Notes under the pieces: generated by a model
The model's database searches: none
Seen by the model: the letters and a program-made list of their open reading frames with translations, nothing else
Told to the model about the DNA's origin: nothing
Made by a program: the position numbers and the translations under genes
DNA from: Tetragonia tetragonoides
Lineage: Eukaryota; Streptophyta; Magnoliopsida; Caryophyllales; Aizoaceae
Assembly (NCBI GenBank): GCA_038025085.1
Contig: CM076140.1
Span: 23,964,501 to 24,028,500 of the forward strand
DNA: 64,000 nucleotides
Reading direction: 5' to 3'
Shown here: piece by piece, positions 10,789-22,786 of the stretch
Layout: the number at the start of each line of letters is the position of its first letter
Numbering within the stretch: the stretch's first letter is position 1

Positions 10789-11384
10789 CTGCCAGCTGAA
10801 ACTTTGCCGGGCCATATCTCACTCGTTTGGGCTCCAAATTGGATGATGCAAGATGCGTTGGAAATCTTATTGGGTATAGTTTTTAATGGATTTGGTTTCA
10901 GGCCTACATGTTTTGTGGATCTCGAGACATACCCGAAAGAGTAGGGAGAGGTTAGTTTTGAAGTACGCATCAATGTTGGGCTCGTAACTCCTTGGTTGGG
11001 AATGTGGTGTGGGCTCATGATATGTCATTGAAAAGCTATTTGAATAAGGAGTCCAAAACTATAAGGATCACAAATTAATTAAATCAAATAAACTCCCAAA
11101 TGAGGCTGGAAGACGGTCCACAGTAGTCGGCTACATCTGTTTTGACCCTTAACTTGGTTTGACCATAACTCTTAGGTGCAGAATCGTATTTGGACACGGG
11201 AGGAAGCAATGGAAGGCTCTTGAACGGGGCTTCTGAATGGAATGGAATGAAGGAGTGTTTGGAGGAAAAATCTGAGACCTTATCTTAACTATTAGAGCAA
11301 AAATAGCAGTTCAAGTTTATAAATTACTCCTTTCATCATCGGGCTTTTGCGGAGAAATCTGAAGACGCTTTTTTGGCATCTACA

Positions 11385-11857
11385 GTAACATATTTAAAAT
11401 CTCTCTTATGAGACGGTATTTAGAAAAATTAAAATTTAGAAATCACAAATAAATATTAAATATGCTCAACAATAGCTTCATCTTACACTAACCTTCACAT
11501 AATGACGGGAGTCAACATAATGAATAAGACGTATGATAAATAGGTATCATTTTAAAGTACAGTTCGTACTCTTTCCAATGGTGTAAGATATTCTAATTTT
11601 TACAACTTCAAACAAAAGTTATATGCAAAAAAAATATTTTGCTATCCTAAATGATTTGTTGCCATAACTCTACTATTATCTCTTATCGTAAATTAAATGT
11701 TTCTATTTTTTTATTTATTAATCAAATTTTATTAAAGGAAATAGTAATTTTAAATCAGATCCTAATTATATTCCAATTTCTAAACTTTGGAAGCCCTCTT
11801 AGGTTACACATGTCTAAGATGCTCGCTTAGGTGGACGCCTCCAATGATGTCATAAAA
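11385..11857. other. Unassigned AT-rich spacer between two retrotransposons
   Basis: A 473-bp AT-rich stretch with no reading frame, RNA gene or recognised repeat. It is the target DNA into which the Tat-like element and Tekay-1 inserted, or a relic of something older. Confidence 0.4.
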
Positions 11858-13659
11858 TGTAGCACCCCCGAATTTACAATGATTTCCTGGGAACTATCGA
11901 CGCTGTTGTGCACGACTCGGCGCCGTTGAACTGTAAAAAACTCAAGGGTAGTTACTGCAATATTTACCATTAGGAGTAAATGCTAAGGAGAAAGAAAGTC
12001 TAGGCATCAAATGAGCTTACTAAGGAATCTAAACAATCTAAAACAGTTAATATTAGAGTTGTCTATATAGTGAGCTAAAAATCATTAAACTAATTTATTA
12101 CAACTTTGCCTTCAAAGGGCACAAACCAAAAATGCTAACAATCTAAACTGAACAAAAAGAGTTCTAAAAACTGACGCCAACTCTTGCTTCCAAGCTGTAC
12201 GTCCTCACTCGACTAAACATGGACTTTGGTTTCCGTGATGAAAACAAAATACAGAAGAAAAGAAAAGAAACAAAAGAGCAACAAAAATCAGATAAACTGA
12301 ATAAACGTCATCCGTACCCAGTAAAAACATTTCGCAAACCTTACCTAAGGTTTTAGAAAAATCATTGAAATTCATTTGCATACGCACATAAGCATATAAT
12401 CAAGCATACGCATAACGACAATCTTTTACATGCAATTCTTGTATAGTGATCACACCAAATATGACATAAACAATTCGTCTTGATTAGAGAGATGTAAGAG
12501 AGTGAATAGAATAGCGATTACCCATACTCTTCATCGAAGATACAATCACGCCATGGACTTAATGACTCTAGTGTGCATACTACCTCTAGTATAAAAACGA
12601 GTCTAGAGGACTTAATAAATGGGGAATGATTCATCCCAGACATATTGTGAGGTGTCCATAAGTAACTTGGAAATCACGCACCCCTTGAACTACACCATTA
12701 GGTGTAATCCCGATTGCTCGACTACTTCTAGGGATCCATTAGGAGTCTTACTCTCATTTAATTCAATCCACATAATTTTCATTGGTTAACATAGTGGTAC
12801 GTACTACGAGACCACGACTTACTAATTCATTTCATGCTCTTGATAATGAATAATAAATAACGATGATAATGATAATGCAATACGATAAGAATTAAACATG
12901 CTTTAATTCAATGACGATAATTCTACAAAGATGACATGCAATGTCTAGCACAATTTCGGCAGCAGTTCAGCAGGGTAATATGATATCCAAAAATCATAAA
13001 TCATCCAAATACATTCAATGACAAATATATAGGTGCTCACTAGCACTCAATAATACCCATACAAATTAGCAAGTATTAAATAGCATAAAAATACTAATAA
13101 TTCACCATTCAACAATTGTCCACTATTCAACTTATGAACTAACTAATTCTCGAAACATGATAATATCGACATGCTCATTATAATTCATAATTAAATTAGT
13201 AAAAATGCTAATAAATCTCATAATAACGACGATATAATTTAATCATGTTTTGCATATTAAATTCACAACAATTTCCCAATTAGCACATAACCCATCAAAA
13301 TAGTTTTGATGGGGCTTTGGAAGAAGATAGGCATGATCGCTTACCATTCAAACGATTCCAAACCGTAGCTACTCTTCAACAACCAAAGACAATTACACTT
13401 GCTCGTTAGGTCCTAATTAAAAACAATTACCAAATCAATATTAATTAAATAAGAAAATCCAAACAGTAACGAAATATTCATATGATAGTTTTATTAAAGT
13501 TCGTGATTTATTTCAACCAATCTAGACTTTTAACAATCCGAATTCCGATTCCGAATGAGTGAAGAAAAATATAAACAATAAACGAAAATCTGATAAAAAT
13601 CGAAAATAAATTACGAAAATAAAAATCGAAACCCTAACTTCAAAACCAAGTCTACTTCA

Positions 13660-14160
13660 CAGTCACCCATGCATGGGGCCCATGACCTGACTCATCACCA
13701 TTACCACCACTCACCGACCACCATGGTCGGTGATGGTGGTCGCCGGAGCTCCGGCGAGGCGAGGAGAGAGAAAGAGAGTGGGAAAGAGAGAGAAGGAAAG
13801 AGAAGAAGAGAGAAGAAAAGAGAGAGAGAGAAAGAGCAGGGAGAGGGGTCGACGACCTTAGGCCACCACCGGCGACCACCCAGGCGGCGGCCTGGTGGAG
13901 CCGTGGTGGTCGTGCGGTGGCGCGGCAAAAAAACAGCGGAAAGAGAAAGAACATCGCGAGAGAGAGAGAGAAAGGGAAAAAGAAAGAGAAAAAGAGAGAG
14001 GAGAAAGGCTGTTACCGGCGGGAGGGATGCCGGTGGTGGTGGTGGTTCTCTGGTGAGCAACCCGAGGAGAGAGAGAGGCTCGGTGAGGGAGAAGGAAGAG
14101 AGAGAAAGAGAGAGTGAGAGCCGTGAGTTGTGAGAGAAGGAGGAGAGAGAAAGTGATGAG
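13660..14160 (-). repeat. GA/CT-rich, GC-rich block in the Tekay-1 LTR leader
   Basis: Low-complexity GAGAGA tracts (CTCTCT in sense) alternate with CCACCATGGTCGG/GGCGGTGG-type GC-rich segments. It lies just downstream of the TATA box, in what should be the R region. The open frames across it on both strands are compositional artefacts. The same architecture is in the Tekay-2 and Tekay-3 LTRs. Confidence 0.75.
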
Positions 14161-14205
14161 GGTTTTGATAAGTTGTGAAAACTGATTACTTGCCCCATCT
14201 TTTCC

Positions 14206-14213
14206 TTTATATA
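14206..14213 (-). promoter_or_regulatory. TATA box of the Tekay-1 LTR
   Basis: TATATAAA on the minus strand within a CCTATATAAAGG context, about 310 bp from the LTR start. The same relative position and sequence occur in Tekay-3 (42627-42634). Confidence 0.65.
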
Positions 14214-14520
14214 GGCTCTTAGTCAACCAAAGTCAATTTCTAATAGGTTTAGAAAAATTTTAATTAATTTTCTGATTTAAATTGATAATTAAAGCTAATT
14301 AAAACAATATTAATAGTTCTTATTCATATATAACACATTTTAATTAAACTCCCCAAATTTGATAAATATAAATTATGAAAGTCCCATAATAATAATTAAT
14401 ATTATGATGGCTTTAATTGAATAAATCGAATCCTTGAATGAAAATACAATTTAATCTCCGAAACTATTTATGAATCATTTATAAACCAATATATTAATTA
14501 TAGAAAATTTTGGGGTATCA

Positions 14521-14559
14521 CCTTCTACCCTCCTTAAAAGAAGTTTCGTCCTGAAACTT
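14521..14559 (-). promoter_or_regulatory. Tekay-1 polypurine tract with hairpin (copy adjacent to LTR)
   Basis: On the minus strand it reads AAGTTTCAGGACGAAACTTC then TTTTAAGGAGGGTAGAAGG, immediately before the LTR start. The GTTTC/GAAAC arms can pair. A second copy of the module lies 240 bp upstream at 14764-14802. Confidence 0.7.
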
Positions 14560-14763
14560 AAAACATGAAGTAATCACTTCCGAAAACAAAACGACTTTAC
14601 CATACGAAGGTATATAACAAACTTTAGGACTTCAACATATGCAAGATGAGCAGCTACGATCGTGATTCTAGTTGATTAGCAATGCAACATGCAATGGTGG
14701 AACATGCAATTCGTGCAAAGCGATAAACAAAACACGCAAAAAGACAAAATTTCGAGGCGTGAC

Positions 14764-14802
14764 ATTCTACCCTCTTTAAAATGAGTTTCGTCCTGAAACT
14801 CA
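14764..14802 (-). promoter_or_regulatory. Tekay-1 second hairpin/polypurine module
   Basis: On the minus strand it reads GAGTTTCAGGACGAAACTCA then TTTTAAAGAGGGTAGAATG, followed by TCACGCCTCG rather than an LTR. It lies just past the pol stop. It duplicates the tract that borders the LTR. Confidence 0.65.
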
Positions 14803-17800
14803 AGTGGGACTAGTACCTTCGATAAAGAGGTCTGGATAATTTTCGCGCATCATGGATTCAGCTTCCCATATTGCTTCTTCTTGACCTTGTCGAGACCATA
14901 CGACTTTGATAATCGAAATAGTCTTTGTTTGAGTAGAGCGCTCTTTGCGATCTACAATCTTGATAGGAAGCTCTTCATAAGACAAACTTTCGTCAAGTTC
15001 GATCGCTTCAGGTTGAACGACATGAGTTGGATCATGTACGTAACGCTTCAACTGGGAGACATGAAACACACTATGGACTTTCTCAAGTTCCACAGGTAAA
15101 GCTAGTCGATAAGCAACCTCACCAATCCTTTCGAGAATCTCGTAAGGTCCAATATAACGAGGACTAAACTTGCCCTTACGACCAAAACGCATGACGTCTT
15201 TGGTAGCAGATACTCGCAAAAGTACCTTGCTTCCCACCTCAAACTCTTCAGGTCTATGACTTCTATCAACGTACGATTTCTACTGATCTTGAGCACTACG
15301 CATCTTTGCTTGAATCACCTTGACCACATCGACGGTCTTCTAGATCACTTCTGGACCCAAATCTGCAGCTTCGCTAATATCGTTCCAACAAACAGGCGAT
15401 CTACACTTTCTACCATACAATGCTTCATATGGTGTTCAATTAATGCTTGTGTGATAGCTATTTTTGTAAGAAAACTCGATCAACGGAATGTGTGTATCCC
15501 ACAAGCCTTGATACTCGAGAGCACACAATCGTAGCATATCCTCCAAAGTCTGAATTGTCCTTTCTGTCTGACCATCCGTGGCAGGATGAAAAGCAGTACT
15601 GAACTTCAATTTGCTTCCAAATGCTTCTTATAATTTCGCCAAAAGTGATAGAGAAATCTCGAGTCTCTGAAATGATATCTTCAGGTACACCATGAAGTCT
15701 CATGACTTCCTTGACATAAGCGTCAGCTAGTTTCTCTATTTCCTAAGTGTCATTCATTAGGATAAATCTCGCAACTTTCGTTAAACGATCTACAACGACC
15801 CAAATGGTGTTGTTCTTCTTCTGTGTCAAAGTTAAACTCATGACAAAATCCATAGAAATCGAATTCCATTTTCAGGTAGGAACTTCAAGCGATTATATCA
15901 TTCCACAAAGTCTCTTGTGTTCGATCTTGACCTTTTAACACGTCAGGCACTTAGCCACGAAGTCAGCGACATCTTGCTTCATACCTTTCCATGAAAACAC
16001 TTGGCGAAGGCCTTTGTAGAGCTTGTATCCACCAGGATGCACAGAATAAGGGGTATTGTGAGCTTCACCCAAAATGTGACTCTTGATATCCGGGTCATTC
16101 GGCACACAAACACGATCACGAAATCTCAAGACACCGTCTTGACCAGTAGCAAAGTCCTCGGATCTACCCTCATCCTTATTGCGTAGAATCCATTGAAGAT
16201 CCTCATCTGAATTCTGTTTACCCTTGATCTTGTCGAGTAAAGTTGGTCGAACTGACATATGCGCTAAGGTACATTGAACGTCACCTTTCAGCACAATCTC
16301 CACGTCTAGACTTTGTAAGTCACGAATGATCTCCTTTGGAAGTACTAAAGCAGTAATCAAATTATGACGTGTATTTCTGTTTAAAGCGTCAGCTACTACG
16401 TTAGCTTTCTCTTCGTGATACTGAATATCGATGTTGTACTCCGTCAGTAGCTCTAGCCATCTTCTTTGTTGCATATTAAACTCCTTTTGCGTGAAAATGT
16501 ACTTGAGACTTTTATGGTCCGTAAAAATCTTGACAACAGAACCATAGAGATAATGTCACCAAATCTTCAAGGCAAATACGATAGCAGCGAGCTCTAAATC
16601 ATGATGATTAGGGTAGTTATCCTCGTGCTTCTTCAGTTGTTTTGAGGCATAAGCCACTACTTTACCATGTTGCATCAAAAACACAGCCTAAGGCATGCTT
16701 AGACCCGTCACTATAGACCTCATATCCTTCAGTTCCCTAGGGCAAAGTCAAAATTGGCGCGCTTGTAAGTCGCTTCTTCAACTCTTGAAAAGCAGCTTCA
16801 CACTTTTCAGACCACACGAACTTCGTCGTCTTCTTCTCAAGTTTTTCATAGGCTTCACTATCTTGGACAATCCTTCCACAAACCTACGATAGTAGCCATC
16901 CAATCCAAGAAAACTTCTAACTTCAGTCACGCTCTTTGGTGTAGACCAATCCATCACAGCTCTAATCGTTTTCGGGTCAACAACAACTCCATTCTTAGAC
17001 ACCACGTGTCCCTAAGAAAGAAACAGTCTAACCAAAACTCGCACTTCGACAACTTCGCGCACAGTTGATGTCGTCGCAAAATCTCCAAAACGATTCGCAA
17101 GTGTTGCTCCTGCTCAACACCGTTCTTCGAGTAGACCAAAATATCGTCAATAAAGACAACTACGAACTGATCGAGATAAGGCTGAAACGTATGGTTCATC
17201 AAGTCCATAAACTTCGCAGGTGCGTTCGTCAACCCAAAAGGCATCACAGTGAACTCGTAGTGTCCATACCTTGTGCTAAACACGGTCTTTGCAATGTCGG
17301 ACTCGGAAATTCTTAGTTGATGGTATCCTGAACGTAAATTGATCCTTGAGAAGACAGCCGCTCCACGTAGTTGGTCGAACAAATCGTCAATCCTAGGAAG
17401 TGTATATCGATTCTTGATTGTAATCTTGTTCAACTCGCGGTAGTCTATACACAATCTCATGCTACCATTCTTCTTACGTACAAACAGAATAGGAGCACCC
17501 CAAGACGATACACTAGGACGTATGTATCCCTTCTTCAGTAATTCCTCAAGTTGTGTCTTCAGTTCTTTCATCTCAGCAGGAGCCATACGATAAGGTGCTT
17601 TCAAAATCGGAGCAGAACCTAGAACTAAGTCGATCGTAAAGTCAATAATGCGTTGCGGAGGCATTCCGAGAATCTCGTATGGAAAGACGTCAGCGTATTC
17701 CGAAACAACTGGAATAGGTTGCGAAGCTTCAACTTCTTGACTCGTATCCACCACATGACATAGGTAAATCACTTCACCTTTAGTCATGTACTCCATTGCT

Positions 17801-18358
17801 TTCATGGTCGCCACTACCTTCAGTTTCGGCTTGACCATGACTCCTTTATAGGTAATCCTTCTACCTTTTGATCCTCGTAATGACACACGTTGCTTACAAC
17901 ACTCAATGTTAGCCCTATACTTGGCTAACCACTCCATTCCCCAAATTACATCAAATTCCTTCAACTCCATCTGAATCAAATCCGCTAGGAAATCGGAAAC
18001 TTTTCGTACAACGCTTTACAATTAACATTTGACCCATCAGGCATCGTAATGTTTGCACTATACACAGACTTAGGTTCTAAGCCTATCTTAGATGCAAAGC
18101 TCTTAGAAAGAAAAGAATGCGATGCACCACTATCAAACAAAACAAAAGCAGGTTGAGAGTTAACTAGAAAAGTACCAGCTATCACATTCGGATTCGCCTC
18201 AGCTTCATTGCGGTTCAGCACGTAAACCCTTCCGTTTACCCCTCTATTGTTGTTGTTCGGCGTGGGGTTGGCAGGTGCGGGTAACAGTGCTTGATTGTTC
18301 ACGGCAGGAGCAGCAGTATTGTTGTGGTTGTTGTTGTTGTAACCTCCATTTCCACGGT
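14800..18358 (-). pseudogene. Tekay-1 pol remnant (PR, RT, RNase H, IN, chromodomain-like tail)
   Basis: In order on the minus strand: protease with an intact active site ([14 protein letters not shown], in the 18302-17985 frame) and an RT frame at 17979-16954. The RT has [20 protein letters not shown] and motif [12 protein letters not shown], but the motif A aspartate is changed (FSRINLRSG). Then come RNase H/connection pieces (17005-16778 and around 16600), a partial RNase H/integrase frame (16474-15935, ending CLTC of the HHCC finger), integrase fragments and the C-terminal region 15237-14800. That last part has GPYEILERIGEVAYRLALPV and HVSQLKRYVHDP, then a chromodomain-like WSRQGQEEAIWEAESMM. 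Multiple frameshifts and stops make it non-functional. Confidence 0.85.
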
Positions 18359-18363
18359 AGTTA
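18359..18363. repeat. Left target duplication AGTTA of the insertion in Tekay-1 gag
   Basis: AGTTA (TAGTTA counting one more base) occurs here and again at 20166-20170. In the uninterrupted gag of Tekay-3 (about 49785-49800) the site is present once. Confidence 0.7.
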
Positions 18364-19096
18364 GTGTAGACACCCTAATGTGTCCCCCCCTTTTCAATGC
18401 CCAATGATGATAACCTATTATGAACATAATGAATTGAATGTCAATGCTCGAAATACTTGTGCTTATTTGTGTCCCATTATCCATATTTATTCCGAACCCT
18501 TCACATTCTCATACCATCAAATAGCCATTTCCATAATCTTTCTAACGCCATCTCATTTGTCCCGAACAGACACCGGAGTGAATAGTTTTGATTTAATGAA
18601 GTTACGGGCTAAAAACGATGTTCTCATACCCGCATATCACGGTGCAAGACTGATTTTTAGCCATTAAAGGATTAATTGGAGTATTAGCCCACTAGGTTTG
18701 TATTCCCCTTTGATTTATCTTTCCAATGATGTATTATGGGCCAAAATCCCATTAGAAACGAAGGAGATACGATCCGATGATTGATTAATGCGCTGAAACA
18801 TACACCTCTCTAGTGTTGGTGCCATAACTCATATGATACTTGTTCTATATTAGCCCACAATATTTGAAAAGAAATCCCTTTGAACAAGGAATCCAGAGCA
18901 CCAAGAATCATGCCAATTGGAGGTCAAAGCCCTCCAGCGGCGTTTTCGTGGGAGCGAAGTCCCGTGAAACTGGCCGCCGGCCCCAGTGGCAGCCGCCAGA
19001 GGCCATGCGGCATTGTTGAGGCGGCCAGAGCCCCAGATGCCGAGCACCGATTTTTGCCCGGGAACCCAAATTTCCTATTTTCCACGGCCCATTCCC

Positions 19097-19104
19097 TATA
19101 AATA
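19097..19104 (+). promoter_or_regulatory. TATA box of the inserted LTR
   Basis: TATAAATA in a CCCTATAAATACCCC context, the same core as in the Tat-like LTR at 10609. A (CT)n tract at 19184-19204 follows in the presumed transcribed leader. Confidence 0.6.
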
Positions 19105-20058
19105 CCCCTCTAAACCACTCTAAACTCTGTTTTTGGAGAAAAAAAATTCATTATTACGGGATTCAACTCAAGGAAACCCTAATCTCTCTCTCTCTCTCTC
19201 TCCTCCCTTCCATTCAACCCAAATTGCATCAATCAAACCCATCTTCAAACTCTAGTCAAGAACAAGTCTCATACCTAGATGAAGTCCAATATCAAGAGCA
19301 ATTGACATTCAATTCTAGTACAATCAATGTTCAACCTAAGGGCTCATATTTTCAACTCTTAAAAATCTATTTTCAAATCATGTTTTATTTATATTATGAT
19401 CATGGTTAATATTCTTGGCATGTTTTAATTGTTTTAATTAGTTCACCATATGTAGATTAATTTTAATTATTGTTTTCATGATTATCATGCATAGGTTAGT
19501 TTAATGATTATCCTTACATGATTTTCATACATTTTAGTTTAATTTCTAGTTTTCTTATAGTTTATCATGTTTAGTGTAAATATCATATTTTGCATGTTTT
19601 GCATGATTAGTCAATCCAATTAGCACACTAACATGTAATTTAGAGTTTATATCTTTTATTTTACTTCCATTGAAGTTACTAACACGTTTGTTCATGCAAA
19701 TTGCCAATTGGCGCGTTAAGGTAGCACGGTAAGGTTGGGAAACATATTTCTATTATTTTGGTTGTGTTCTATTAATCAAATCATGCAATTAGGTAATCAT
19801 GTGCAAAGCAATAACTTTAATAATTTGGTTTAGGATCTTGGACGACCGGATTGTTTGGAAACTTCTTATGTGAATTAAGAATCAACATAGATAAGATTAG
19901 TAGAGGCCATTAATACGGACGATTTAGATGAGATTCGTTTTGACTTTTCGTACCCACACCCCAGAACTTAATCTTTGACCTTTGGGTTATATGAGTCATA
20001 ATTCCCAATAGAAATTGGGTGCACTTTGATGGTTTCCAATTGTTTACTTAAAAATTTG

Positions 20059-20068
20059 TGGCGACTTC
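20059..20068 (+). promoter_or_regulatory. Tat-type primer binding site in the inserted LTR unit
   Basis: TTTGTGGCGACTTC matches the PBS core of the element at 9753-9770, but diverges after ten bases (ATTTG in place of ACTGGGG). It marks the LTR/leader border only approximately. Confidence 0.55.
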
Positions 20069-20164
20069 ATTTGTTCAATAATTCCTTAATATCAATCAAT
20101 CTCTCTTCAATTTGAGAACCTATAACAATTATTTCAATTAGGCGCCGAAAGGCGAGGGTTCTTA

Positions 20165-21176
20165 TAGTTACCACCATTTCCGCGATTTTCATTTCCATTT
20201 CCAGCACGATTGTAGTTGTTATCGCGGTTCTGGCCATTGCCATTCTTGCCACGACTCCAGCATTCAGAAGCTTTGTCACCAGGCTTGTTGCACTCGTAGC
20301 ATTGAAGCAGGTCGCCACGACAGTTCTTGCCAGGATGCGTCTTGTTGCAGCGAGTACAAGGCATATTCCTCCTAGCTAAGATCTAGCTCGATGACTATTC
20401 TTGTCATGTTTCCTGTTCCCGTTGTGATTCTAATTACCACCTTGGTTGTTGTGATTGTTGTTGGGCCTCGCCCTCTTATCTGCGCCATTCGACTGAGAAG
20501 AACTTCCTTCGTCACGCTTATGCTTACCAAGCAGCGAATCACGACGCTCCATAGAACGTTCTTGGTTCAAGGCCTTCTCGTAAGATCCTTGGAATGTAAG
20601 CGATTTTCCCATGAAAAAATGCTGAATATCCCACTTCAGACCATCCTCAAACCTTTCGATACGCTCAGCTTCGATTGTCACCAAGTTTGGTGCAAAAGCA
20701 GCAAGCTCGTTAAACTTCGTTGCGTACTCAGCTACAGATAACTTTCCTTGGTAAATGTTCTCAAGTTCTCGTTGAATCTGACGACGAATAGCTCTAGGAT
20801 TGAATCTCTCACGAATGGACTCCTTGAATTCATTCCATCCGTAATTTTCAATGGCGAGCAGATCAGTGCTCACATCGCTCCACCACATGTTGGCTTCACC
20901 CTTAAGGTAGTAAGTACTGGTGTTGACCTTCATGTTATTGGGCCGACTAGTCGCCCTAAACAGTTTCTCGAACACGATAATCCAATTTTCCAACTTGGTG
21001 GGCTCAGAGCCACCCTCAAACGTCGGAGGTGTGAGTGCATCAAAATCTTTGAAGTTGCGCGTTTCACGATTCTGCGCGTTGTGGTCTTGTTCCTGGCGCT
21101 CCAGCTAGCGTGTAATATGCTCGACCACATTGGTGAGACATACTTCTAATGTCGTAACTCGGTTGTTGGTTGCCAT
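20165..21176 (-). pseudogene. Tekay-1 gag remnant
   Basis: Capsid/nucleocapsid protein of the chromovirus. The ATG at 21176 matches the gag start in Tekay-3 (48781). An in-frame TAG soon follows (HITR*LERQ). Recognisable blocks are PPTFEGGSEPTKLENWI, then YYLKGEANMWWSDV (20993-20430), then ERFEDGLKWDIQHFF and SSSQSNGADKRARPNNN. The nucleocapsid portion (20364-20165) keeps two CCHC-type knuckles: CTRCNKTHPGKNC and [14 protein letters not shown]. The Asn/Gly-rich tail is interrupted by the 18364-20164 insertion and resumes at 18358. It is broken by at least one stop, a frameshift and the insertion. Confidence 0.85.
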
Positions 21177-21869
21177 TATAACAATCTGAGACATAAAAGA
21201 GCAATGGTTGATCACCATTTCAGCAAGGTTGGCACATTTGACCCAATTCGGGGTCTAATTGAGAGATATAGGTTGTAATTGAAACCTATCTCTTGACATT
21301 TAGCCAATAGCATATAAGTTTCAATGATCGACCTTACATTGTAGGTCTAAGAAACATACTTGCTTTGAATAGTTCTCAGTTCTCATGCATAATAGTTTGA
21401 TATGCGGTAACAAATTAGACATATTGGTCTCACACGATTGATAAGCAATAACATTGACAATGCACACATCGAGGCTCCATACTATTTTAGTAGAGCGATA
21501 AATAATGACTTTAATTGCATACAATACATACTTAGCCTTTGGCTCACAATTGATTCCATCATGCTCAATGAAAATTTTTCCATAATTCTGACATGGATTT
21601 CCCATCATGTCTAGGCAATAACGAGATAGAATTTCGAAACTATTAGTCCACCATGCAATTATGTAATAAAGACGATCATATAAAACAAATTCTCAACGAC
21701 ATTCGTATAATCAAATGAAATAGTTTTGCAATGAGACAAATTGCAAAATAAATAACAATACGAATATTTGTTGCCTATGCAACTACGCCAACATCAATCT
21801 TGACCACGCATGGTCATCACAATAACTAGGAGTTTAGTATAACTCAAATAAAACTTCTAAAGCAATCAA
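21177..21869 (-). other. Tekay-1 spacer between extra ORF and gag
   Basis: About 690 bp with no supported gene. It is homologous in sequence and length to 48085-48780 in Tekay-3, so it is a conserved untranslated spacer of this family rather than random filler. Confidence 0.6.
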
Positions 21870-22786
21870 TTAGTTATATTTGACACTCGCACGATTCTGC
21901 TTCGAGCCAGGGGGCTTGTCATCATCATCCTTCCTCCTACCCTTCACCTCCTTACAAGGTGTGTACGGGTAGGCATAACCACCAAACTTCTGAGGCATGA
22001 AATGCTTCCTAAAGTCATCCGTGTGCTTACATTTCTTGGTCCAGCAGTACTTACACATGCCCTTCGGATCAGGCACCAGGACGTGATTCACCTTCCACTT
22101 GAACTCGGACAGACATAACTTTAAATGCAACACCGTTAAAGAAAAGAGCCCATCGCGTTCCTTCATCATATTTCTTCTCGTGTAGGTGACCAATCTTTGA
22201 GACCACGTCGTCGTACTTCTCCTTGAGTCCTATCCAAGGATGGATGTTAGGCAGGCCCTAGCAGTAACTCCACCCATAAGCCTTCATGTAGACTCGTGCG
22301 ATTCTCGTACTGGTAACACTGGATAGTAGTGTAAGCACGTCATATATAGATACGAATATCCTCGAGCTCAGCATCAGTAACAAAGAATGGCTCCATAGGA
22401 GGAGACCAATTTGCAGCAGGAGTAGGTGCAACAGTAGGTGCAGGGTTGTTGTCGCTCTCGACACTAACATCTTCCAAGTTAGGCATATCGTCAGACCTAT
22501 CAGCTGGGGTCTACTCAGGCTCGAACTCAGAAGGATCCTCATCCTCATAATCATCACGCGCAACGTGTACAGCAGGCGGGGGTGCGACATGCAAGGCATG
22601 CGCGGCGCATGCGGCCTCGTCGTGTCCGGCATCCTCGTGTGCGGCTTGGTGACGCATGTTCGCGTTGTTTCCCGTTGACTCGCTATCCGAAGAAGCTACG
22701 TACTCTAAGGGTTGTGCACAGTGAGCTAGGGCGCGTACCCTTTGGTGTGCAGTCGACTTCCTCGTAGTTAATCTAGTCCTGGCCAT
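21870..22786 (-). pseudogene. Tekay-1 extra ORF upstream of gag, degenerate
   Basis: A sense-strand frame between the PBS and gag. It begins MARTRLTTRKSTAHQRVRA at 22786 and has an Ala/acidic-rich stretch with EYVASSDSES. The frame is broken by stops (first near 22508) and a frameshift. The C-terminal part is readable in the frame at 22193-21870: CKYCWTKKCKHTDDF, then MPQKFGGYAYPYTPCKEV. It corresponds to the intact 313-aa frame of Tekay-2 (PWIGLKEKYDD aligns with PWIGLKERYSD) and the split frame of Tekay-3. Function unknown. Conservation of the CxxC plus Lys/His cluster suggests a small zinc-binding or nucleic-acid-binding module. Confidence 0.7.

Larger units (their letters stand above)
1..11384 (-). 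mobile_element. Tat/Ogre-like Ty3 LTR retrotransposon, gag-only, partial
   Basis: The first 322 bases repeat 11064-11384, so the window opens inside one LTR of a minus-strand element whose other LTR is 9771-11384. The internal part (323-9770) is about 5.4 kb once the nested CACTA element is removed. It holds a PBS next to the right LTR and a gag remnant, but I find no protease, RT, RNase H or integrase. The PBS (TGGCGACTTC...) and the gag type resemble Tat/Ogre elements as I know them. With gag but no pol, it was probably mobilised in trans by a relative or is an internally deleted copy. The left flank and its TSD lie outside the window. Confidence 0.75.
9771..11384 (-). repeat. 5' LTR of the Tat-like element (1614 bp)
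   Basis: Bounded by TG at 9771 and CA at 11384, next to the PBS on the left. Its outer 321 bases match 1-322. On the minus strand it reads U3 (11384 to about 10620), a TATA box (TATAAATA, 10616 down to 10609), then R/U5. U3 carries a four-copy 22-bp repeat. The right flank begins GTAAC, and the matching TSD lies beyond the window. Confidence 0.82.
11858..14520 (-). repeat. Tekay-1 3' LTR (about 2.66 kb)
   Basis: Runs from TGTAGCACCCCCG (mutated from TGTAACACC) to GGGGTATCA. On the minus strand this is TGATACCCC...GGGTGCTACA. A TATA box lies at 14213-14206 and a GC/GA-rich block at 13660-14150. The inner part matches 22981-24585 and the whole matches the Tekay-3 LTR at 42319-44901 in reverse. 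Confidence 0.88.
18364..20164 (+). mobile_element. LTR plus PBS plus leader insertion (Tat-like), no internal or second LTR
   Basis: A 1.8-kb plus-strand insertion in the Gly/Asn-rich part of Tekay-1 gag. It begins GTGTAGACACCC, has a TATA box (TATAAATA, 19097-19104) followed by a CT tract and, near 20059, the Tat/Ogre-type PBS TGGCGACTTC. It ends about 100 bp later at GGCGAGGGTTCTTA. Host sequence resumes after a 5-6 bp duplication. A solo LTR should end at the LTR edge and a full element at a second LTR. Here a 5' LTR plus leader is bracketed by what looks like a TSD. I recognise no coding frame. Confidence 0.65.

Noticed and set aside
11385..11857. Possible host gene fragment between elements
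   Set aside because: No reading frame, splice pattern or recognisable motif. Left as unassigned.
13669..14226. Open frames up to 165 codons on both strands
   Set aside because: They lie in GA/CT low-complexity LTR leader sequence, overlap in several frames and encode Arg/Glu or Ser/Leu repeats. The same happens at 30376-31043, 39732-40432, 42672-43115 and 54025-54518.
20391..21149. Plus-strand frames across Tekay-1 gag
   Set aside because: Mirror frames of the minus-strand gag codons.
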